A stretch of DNA of 64,000 bases from the NCBI RefSeq assembly GCF_003234795.2, contig NZ_CP126268.1, positions 3,646,210-3,710,209 on the forward strand. The letters run 5' to 3'. The stretch's first letter is position 1. Each line of letters begins with the position of its first letter. The DNA is from Curtobacterium sp. MCLR17_032 (lineage in GTDB: Bacteria > Actinomycetota > Actinomycetes > Actinomycetales > Microbacteriaceae). A model generated the notes under the pieces. It was given only the letters and a program-made list of their open reading frames with translations. It was not told where the DNA came from and did no database searches. Shown piece by piece: positions 59,444 to 64,000 of the stretch. Position numbers and translations under genes: made by a program.

Positions 59444-60375
59444 CAGGCCTTTGCTCCTCGTTCTGCGATCTCGGCCGCGGCCTCCAGGTAGGAGAGCGAG
59501 CCGGTGGAGTTGACGTCGTACGACACCACACTCTGCCCGTAGCTGGGCGCTTCACTGACCCGGACCGACCTCGGGATCATCGCCTGCAGCACCTGGTCGC
59601 CGAAGTGGGTCCGAACCTCGTTGGCGACCTGGTTCGCCAGGTTCGTCCGCCCGTCGTACATGGTCAGCAGGATCGTCGACACGGCCAGGTGCGGGTTGAG
59701 GTGCCGCTCGATGAGCTCGATGTTCCGCAGCAGCTGGCTGAGACCCTCGAGCGCGTAGTACTCGCACTGGATCGGGATGAGGACTTCCTTGGCCGCGACG
59801 AAGGCGTTGATCGTCAGCAGGCCGAGGGACGGCGGGCAGTCGATGAAGACGTAGTGGAACGGTTCGTCGACGGAAGCGAGGTACTCGTCCAGCGCGGTGC
59901 GGAGACGCTGCTCGCGCGCCACGAGCGACACCAGCTCGATCTCGGCGCCTGCCAGGTGGATGGTCGCCGGCACGCACCAGAGCGTCTCGGATTCGGGGGA
60001 CCGCTGCACGGTGTCCGCCATCGGGGCCTCGTCGACGATCACGTCGTAGATGCTGGCGACCTCCGCCTGGTGGTCGATGCCGAGTGCAGTGGACGCATTG
60101 CCCTGCGGATCGAGGTCGATCACCAGCACGCGCGCCCCACCATGCGCCAGGGCAGCGGCGAGGTTCACGGTGGTGGTGGTCTTGCCGACGCCACCCTTCT
60201 GGTTCGACACCGTGAAGACACGGGTCTTCTCCGGCAGCGGGAACTGCTGCGTCGCGATCGCGCGCCGGCGTCGATTGAGGTCGGCGATCTCGCGCGCGAG
60301 GGGTGTCGACGCGTCGTAGTCAGTGGACGAACTCAACGAGTGCCTCTTCCCCGGTCTGTGTTTCACGTGGAACAT
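59443..60375 (-). CDS. parA: Chromosome partitioning ATPase ParA
   Basis: A 310-residue deviant-Walker ATPase with KGGVGKTT (60-67), the signature Lys in QKGG, and Walker B VFIDCPPSLGLLT. It binds DNA nonspecifically and pulls ParB-bound origins apart. The first codons (ATG 60375, reading MFHVKH) lie inside parS site 4 and have no ribosome binding site; TTG 60336 with AAGAGG in front is a serious alternative start, giving a protein of 297 residues. Confidence 0.94.
   Translation of the reverse strand: MFHVKHRPGKRHSLSSSTDYDASTPLAREIADLNRRRRAIATQQFPLPEKTRVFTVSNQKGGVGKTTTTVNLAAALAHGGARVLVIDLDPQGNASTALGIDHQAEVASIYDVIVDEAPMADTVQRSPESETLWCVPATIHLAGAEIELVSLVAREQRLRTALDEYLASVDEPFHYVFIDCPPSLGLLTINAFVAAKEVLIPIQCEYYALEGLSQLLRNIELIERHLNPHLAVSTILLTMYDGRTNLANQVANEVRTHFGDQVLQAMIPRSVRVSEAPSYGQSVVSYDVNSTGSLSYLEAAAEIAERGAKA
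60359..60374. promoter_or_regulatory. parS centromere site 4, at the parA start
   Basis: TGTTTCACGTGGAACA overlaps the first codons of parA, so ParB binding could also affect parA expression. Confidence 0.88.
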
Positions 60376-60470
60376 CGGGCGGTCGGCACGGCCGTCGCCC
60401 CTCGACGCGCTCCGTTGTGCAGCCGTGGGAACACGCTACGACGGAACCCGATCAGACCGGATCGGTGGCG

Positions 60471-61133
60471 TCAGTCAACTGTAGCCCGGAAGACGCGCGT
60501 GGTCTCCTCGACCACTCCGACTCCGAGCTCGAGGACCTCGACGTCTTCCAGACGGTTGCGGAGGATCACCTTGCGGGCCGCGGTGACCTCGTCGTCGACG
60601 CGCGCACCCTTCATGAGGATGAGCTGTCCACCGGAGCGCACGAGCGGCACCGTCAGCGGGATGAGCTTCGAGAGCGCACTCACCGCACGTGCCGTCACCT
60701 GGTCCAGCACGAGAGCGTCCGCCGCGTCCTCCGCACGGGCCCGCACGACGGTGACGTTCTCGAGCTCGAGGCGGTCCGCCTCGGCACGGAGCCAGTCCGT
60801 CCGACGTTCCATCGGCTCGATCAGCGTCACGGAGACGTCCGGTCGTGCGATCGCCAAGACCAGGCCCGGCAGGCCAGCTCCCGACCCGACGTCACCGACA
60901 GAAGCCCCGGCGTGGAGCAGTGGCGCCACGAGCGCAGAATTGAGGATGTGTCGGGTCCACAACCGCGGGAGCTCGAGTGGGCCGATCAGCCCGAGCTCCT
61001 CCCCGCGGCGGGCGAGCTCGTTGGCGAACGACCGGGCACCGTCGATCTGGTCACCGAAGAGCGACGCGGCGACGGCCGGCTCGGCCTCCAGGACAGGAGG
61101 CTCCGAACCGGCCGTGACGTGGGCGTCCGTCAT
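60471..61133 (-). CDS. rsmG: 16S rRNA (guanine527-N7)-methyltransferase RsmG
   Basis: A 220-residue SAM-dependent methyltransferase (GidB) with VGDVGSGAGLPGLVLAI (about 80-96) and LMKGARVDDEV near the C-terminus. It methylates G527 of 16S rRNA; loss gives low-level streptomycin resistance. It overlaps khpB by 4 bp. Confidence 0.95.
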   Translation of the reverse strand: MTDAHVTAGSEPPVLEAEPAVAASLFGDQIDGARSFANELARRGEELGLIGPLELPRLWTRHILNSALVAPLLHAGASVGDVGSGAGLPGLVLAIARPDVSVTLIEPMERRTDWLRAEADRLELENVTVVRARAEDAADALVLDQVTARAVSALSKLIPLTVPLVRSGGQLILMKGARVDDEVTAARKVILRNRLEDVEVLELGVGVVEETTRVFRATVD

Positions 61134-61681
61134 CGCGTGATGACGGTGTGACGGTCGCGACCCTCACCCTCGGACTCCGAGTGGAAGCCCTTCTCGGCGA
61201 CCAGGTCGTGCACGAGCTTGCGCTCGTAGGACGACATCGGGGGCAGTGCTGCCGTCGTCGAACCGGCTTCGATGCGTTCGACGGCGGTGTCGACCAGCCG
61301 CTGCAGTTCCGTCGCACGGGCGTCGCGGGATCCACCGATGTCCAGGATGAGTCGGCTGAACTCTCCGGTCTCGGCCTGCACCGCGATGCGAGTCAGCTCC
61401 TGGAGGGCCGTGACCGTGTCCGGCTTCGCGAGCACGCGCAGGGCGGCTCCGTCGTCCGTGACGGTCAGGTACACACGTCCGGCGCGCTCCTCGATCTCGA
61501 TGTCTCCGTCGAGGTCGCAGATGTCGAGCAGCTCTTCGATGTAATCGGCAGCGATGTCCGCTTCGTCGCGGCTCTCGTCGTCACCGTCCACGTCATCGCC
61601 GTCGACAGTCGCGTCGGTGGGGGCGAGGTGCTGCTCGTCGTCCGTCGTGTCGACGACCGCAGCGGTGTCCTGCTCGCTCAC
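61130..61681 (-). CDS. khpB: RNA-binding protein KhpB/Jag (KH and R3H domains)
   Basis: A 183-residue protein: acidic N-terminal extension (1-45), a KH-like domain (about 45-115) and a C-terminal R3H domain (SSYERKLVHDLVAEKGFHSES). The Jag-N domain of Firmicutes is missing, as usual in actinobacteria. It binds RNA and is linked to cell elongation. GTG 61681 overlaps the yidC stop. Confidence 0.92.
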   Translation of the reverse strand: MSEQDTAAVVDTTDDEQHLAPTDATVDGDDVDGDDESRDEADIAADYIEELLDICDLDGDIEIEERAGRVYLTVTDDGAALRVLAKPDTVTALQELTRIAVQAETGEFSRLILDIGGSRDARATELQRLVDTAVERIEAGSTTAALPPMSSYERKLVHDLVAEKGFHSESEGEGRDRHTVITR

Positions 61682-62652
61682 TTGGTCTTCCCGTTCTTCT
61701 TGGCGCGCGACTTGCCGACCGGCTGCTGGCGCTGGTTGTTCACACGTGCTTCGACCTCGGCCATGGAGGCACCGGTCCCGGCCTCGGTGAGGACACCGGT
61801 CGTCGCGGGGGTTCCGCGGCGCTGGGCCTTCTTGGCGAGACGGACCTCACGGGCGAGGGCTGCCTCGGAACCCGGCGTCGGCATGCTGCGGATGACGAAG
61901 TACTGCTGCGCCATCGTCCAGAGGTTGGAGGCCAGCCAGTAGAACATGACGCCGAGGGGGAACGACAGACCCGAGATCACGAAGACCAGGGGAAGCACGT
62001 ACAGCATCATCTTCTGCTGGCGGTACATCGGAGACTCCTTGGTCTCCGGCGACATGTTCTTGGCGACGAGCTGCAGCTGGGTGATGAACTGCGAGGCGGT
62101 CATCACGACGATCATGATGCCCGCGATGATGCGGACTTCCCAGCCGGACGCGTTCGTGAACGTCTCGTGCAGGGGGGCTCCGAAGAGCGATGCGTTGCCG
62201 AACGACTTGGCGAGGTCGCCGGTGAGCAGGCCGATGCCCGTCTTGTTGATCTGCGCCTCGTGCAGCACCGAGTACAGCGAGAAGAAGATCGGCATCTGGA
62301 TGAGCAGCGGCAGGCAGGAGCTCAGCGGGTTCGTCCCGGTCTCCTTGTACAGCGCCATGGTCTCGCGGGACATGGCCTCGCGCGAGAACTGGTCCTTCTT
62401 GCCCTTGTACTTGTCCTGGATCTTCTTCAGCTGGGGCGCGACCTCGAGCATCCGTCGCTGCGACTTGATCTGTCGCACGAAGATGGGGATCAGCGCGGCC
62501 CGGACCACGAAGGTCAGGAAGATGATCGACAGCACCCACGTGATGCCCGCAGAGGGGTCCATCCCGAGGTTCTCGAAGACCCAGTGGAAGCCGACCAGGA
62601 TCGCGGACACCACCCATTTGAGTGGCCAGAGGATCGTACCGATGAGGTCCAT
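61678..62652 (-). CDS. yidC: Membrane protein insertase YidC
   Basis: A 324-residue insertase with five membrane segments, the coiled cytoplasmic hairpin (QIKSQRRMLEVAPQLKKIQ) and GTNPLSSCLPLLIQMPIFF. It places membrane proteins into the bilayer with or without Sec. The tail is basic (KSRAKKNGKTK), which helps ribosome contact. ATG 62652 is preferred over a GTG nine bases before. Confidence 0.95.
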   Translation of the reverse strand: MDLIGTILWPLKWVVSAILVGFHWVFENLGMDPSAGITWVLSIIFLTFVVRAALIPIFVRQIKSQRRMLEVAPQLKKIQDKYKGKKDQFSREAMSRETMALYKETGTNPLSSCLPLLIQMPIFFSLYSVLHEAQINKTGIGLLTGDLAKSFGNASLFGAPLHETFTNASGWEVRIIAGIMIVVMTASQFITQLQLVAKNMSPETKESPMYRQQKMMLYVLPLVFVISGLSFPLGVMFYWLASNLWTMAQQYFVIRSMPTPGSEAALAREVRLAKKAQRRGTPATTGVLTEAGTGASMAEVEARVNNQRQQPVGKSRAKKNGKTK

Positions 62653-62660
62653 GGGGACGG

Positions 62661-63026
62661 TCACGCCTTTCGAGTGCGCTGGGGGAGCAGCACCGGACGG
62701 ACCGTGCCGGCCGAGTTCTGCTGTTGCTGCGGGATCGGCGCGAGGACGAACCCGAACCGACTGACGGTGAAGGAGCGGCGACGTTCCCTGACGTCGTCGA
62801 TCCCGCCGGCTGCCCACGGGTTGCACCGAGCGATGCGCCAAGCGCCCATCGCCGATCCGCGGACCGCGCCGTACTGCTGGATCGCCTCGAGCGCGTAGCG
62901 CGAGCACGAGGGGTGGTACCGACAGACGTTGCCGTAGAGCGGTGAGATCACCGCACGGTAGGCCCGGAGCACCACGACGCACGCGTTGCGTGGGAGCAAC
63001 GCGACGACCCAGAGGAACCGGTTCAT
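62661..63026 (-). CDS. yidD: Membrane protein insertion efficiency factor YidD
   Basis: A 121-residue protein with the YidD core (LRAYRAVISPLYGNVCRYHP, SCSRYALEAIQQYG and RCNPWAAGG). It is longer than the usual 70-90 residues at the C-terminus. The ATG start overlaps the rnpA stop (ATGA). Confidence 0.93.
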   Translation of the reverse strand: MNRFLWVVALLPRNACVVVLRAYRAVISPLYGNVCRYHPSCSRYALEAIQQYGAVRGSAMGAWRIARCNPWAAGGIDDVRERRRSFTVSRFGFVLAPIPQQQQNSAGTVRPVLLPQRTRKA

Positions 63027-63373
63027 GCTGCCTTCTCCACACCGCGCGCGAAGGAGCGCGTGATGTCTTCGAGCAGGGTAGGCCATGCGGCCTGCGCGGC
63101 GGCTGGCAGTGCACGCACCACCACGTCGTACCCGAGCGGCGCGCTCGGGAGGACCCCGTGCGCGATCGCCTTCAGACGGCGACGCACGAGGTTGCGCGTC
63201 ACCGCGTTCCCGACGGTCTTCGCCACGATGAACCCGAACCTGGTGGGACCAGGATCGTCATCGAGGCGACGGACCACCGACACGACGGCGTGTGCCGTGG
63301 CGCTTCTGCGACCACGACGCACGACCATCCGGTAGTCGTCGCCTCGGACGATGCGGTTGGCTCGGGCCAACAC
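63023..63373 (-). CDS. rnpA: Ribonuclease P protein component
   Basis: A 116-residue RnpA with FGFIVAKTVGNAVTRNLVRR, the basic RNR-type motif that binds pre-tRNA and the P RNA. GTG 63373. It follows rpmH by 18 bp in the standard order. Confidence 0.95.
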   Translation of the reverse strand: MLARANRIVRGDDYRMVVRRGRRSATAHAVVSVVRRLDDDPGPTRFGFIVAKTVGNAVTRNLVRRRLKAIAHGVLPSAPLGYDVVVRALPAAAQAAWPTLLEDITRSFARGVEKAA

Positions 63374-63391
63374 GACGAGGACCCCCGCGGA

Positions 63392-63529
63392 TCAGGCGGA
63401 GAGCTCGGTGCGCCCCTTGCCGCGGCGTGCGGCGAGGATGGCGCGGCCGGCGCGGGTGCGCATGCGGGCACGGAAACCGTGCTTCTTGGCGCGGCGGCGG
63501 TTGTTCGGCTGGAAGGTGCGCTTGCTCAT
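63392..63529 (-). CDS. rpmH: 50S ribosomal protein L34
   Basis: A 45-residue L34 ([20 protein letters not shown], then [19 protein letters not shown]). ATG 63529 has GGAG upstream. First gene of the leftward rpmH-rnpA-yidD-yidC-khpB-rsmG run beside the origin. Confidence 0.96.
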   Translation of the reverse strand: MSKRTFQPNNRRRAKKHGFRARMRTRAGRAILAARRGKGRTELSA

Positions 63530-64000
63530 GATGATCTCCACACGGCTGCTCGCGGCGAGCCGTCACGTATGCGTTGGTTGACACGGAAGGCGCGACCGAA
63601 CGGCCGCAGTCAACTGGACAACGGTACGTGACGAGGGCTGCCAGGTCAAACACCCCTGGACCCGCGCGGCCGTGGTGTCCACGGCCTCCCGATTCTCCAC
63701 ACTGGGGAGAACTTCCGTTGGGTACCACGCGCTCCGGTCCTTTACAGTTGTGTCACCGCACCGCCGGAAGCCCGGTAGTACGGGGGAGTACCCCCTCGAC
63801 CACCGTCCGCGCGGCCGTGGAGCAGACTGTGGACAACCCTGTGGGAAGCTCGACGGGGAACGGCGCCCAGAACACCGTGCCGATCGCCTCCGGCCATCCA
63901 GGAGGCGCGGGTCGGCCCCGGCGTGGCTCGTACCGAACCCGGACCTTCTGCGCCCGCAGAGTGACGCACCCGAGCAGTGAGACCAGGAGACGAGCACGCC
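63530..64000. other. Left part of the dnaA-rpmH origin region
   Basis: No gene seen. It holds the rpmH promoter, one exact DnaA box (TGTGGACAA, 63828-63836) and near matches (TTCTCCACA 63693-63701; TGTGGGAAG from 63840). dnaA should begin just right of the window. The main box cluster and AT-rich unwinding site are not in view. Confidence 0.65.
63621..63649 (-). promoter_or_regulatory. Probable rpmH promoter
   Basis: Read leftward: TTGACC (63649-63644), 17 bases, TACCGT (63626-63621), about 90 bp before rpmH. Confidence 0.55.

Overview
The window is about 70% G+C, has many GTG starts and ATGA or GTGA gene overlaps, and carries the gene order rpmH-rnpA-yidD-yidC-khpB-rsmG-parA-parB next to the chromosome origin. 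Together with the sequence style of TatB, LacI, the solute-binding lipoprotein and ParA, this points to an actinobacterium of the family Microbacteriaceae, most like Curtobacterium. The right edge lies just before dnaA (not in the window), so this is the origin-proximal left arm of the chromosome. I saw no tRNA or rRNA gene, no CRISPR array and no recognisable transposase or integrase.

Layout. 0-9 kb: the end of a membrane-anchored protein and a class F sortase; a PLDc_N membrane protein; a GNAT; an MprF-like DUF2156 protein coupled to a membrane esterase; a NarL-type two-component pair; two lipoproteins. 9-20 kb: a fructan (levan) utilisation locus. One leftward operon holds a binding lipoprotein, two permeases, an intracellular GH32, a PfkB fructokinase, TatA, TatB and a Tat-exported GH32. 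A LacI regulator and a third GH32-like enzyme run the other way from two identical operator boxes. 20-24 kb: an AAA ATPase and VWA protein pair like magnesium chelatase subunits, divergent from a CobW GTPase, with a 21-bp palindrome between them.

23.8-30.5 kb: an accessory island of small genes in both orientations: lipoproteins, tiny membrane proteins, a deoxyribosyltransferase-like protein, a VOC fragment, barstar, a P-loop kinase with an esterase, and a GNAT. Ten imperfect palindromic repeats, all in the same orientation, separate them. This looks like a gene-cassette array with sites unlike integron attC, and is the most unusual thing in the window.

30.7-47.9 kb: the usually compact rpsF-ssb-rpsR-rplI-dnaB block is split by about 12 kb of type VII secretion genes: an EssC/EccC-type ATPase, three accessory proteins, and two near-identical modules of WXG100, small helical partner and large substrate. 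DnaA boxes cluster upstream of dnaB. A CCA-adding enzyme gene follows rpsF.

48-64 kb: a DUF6049-MurJ fusion; trxB and trxA, each behind a SigR-type promoter; an aminotransferase; a D-Ala-D-Ala ligase; an orphan RES protein; a 1.55-kb repeat-rich non-coding tract; four parS sites; parB-parA; rsmG, khpB, yidC, yidD, rnpA and rpmH; then the left part of the origin region.
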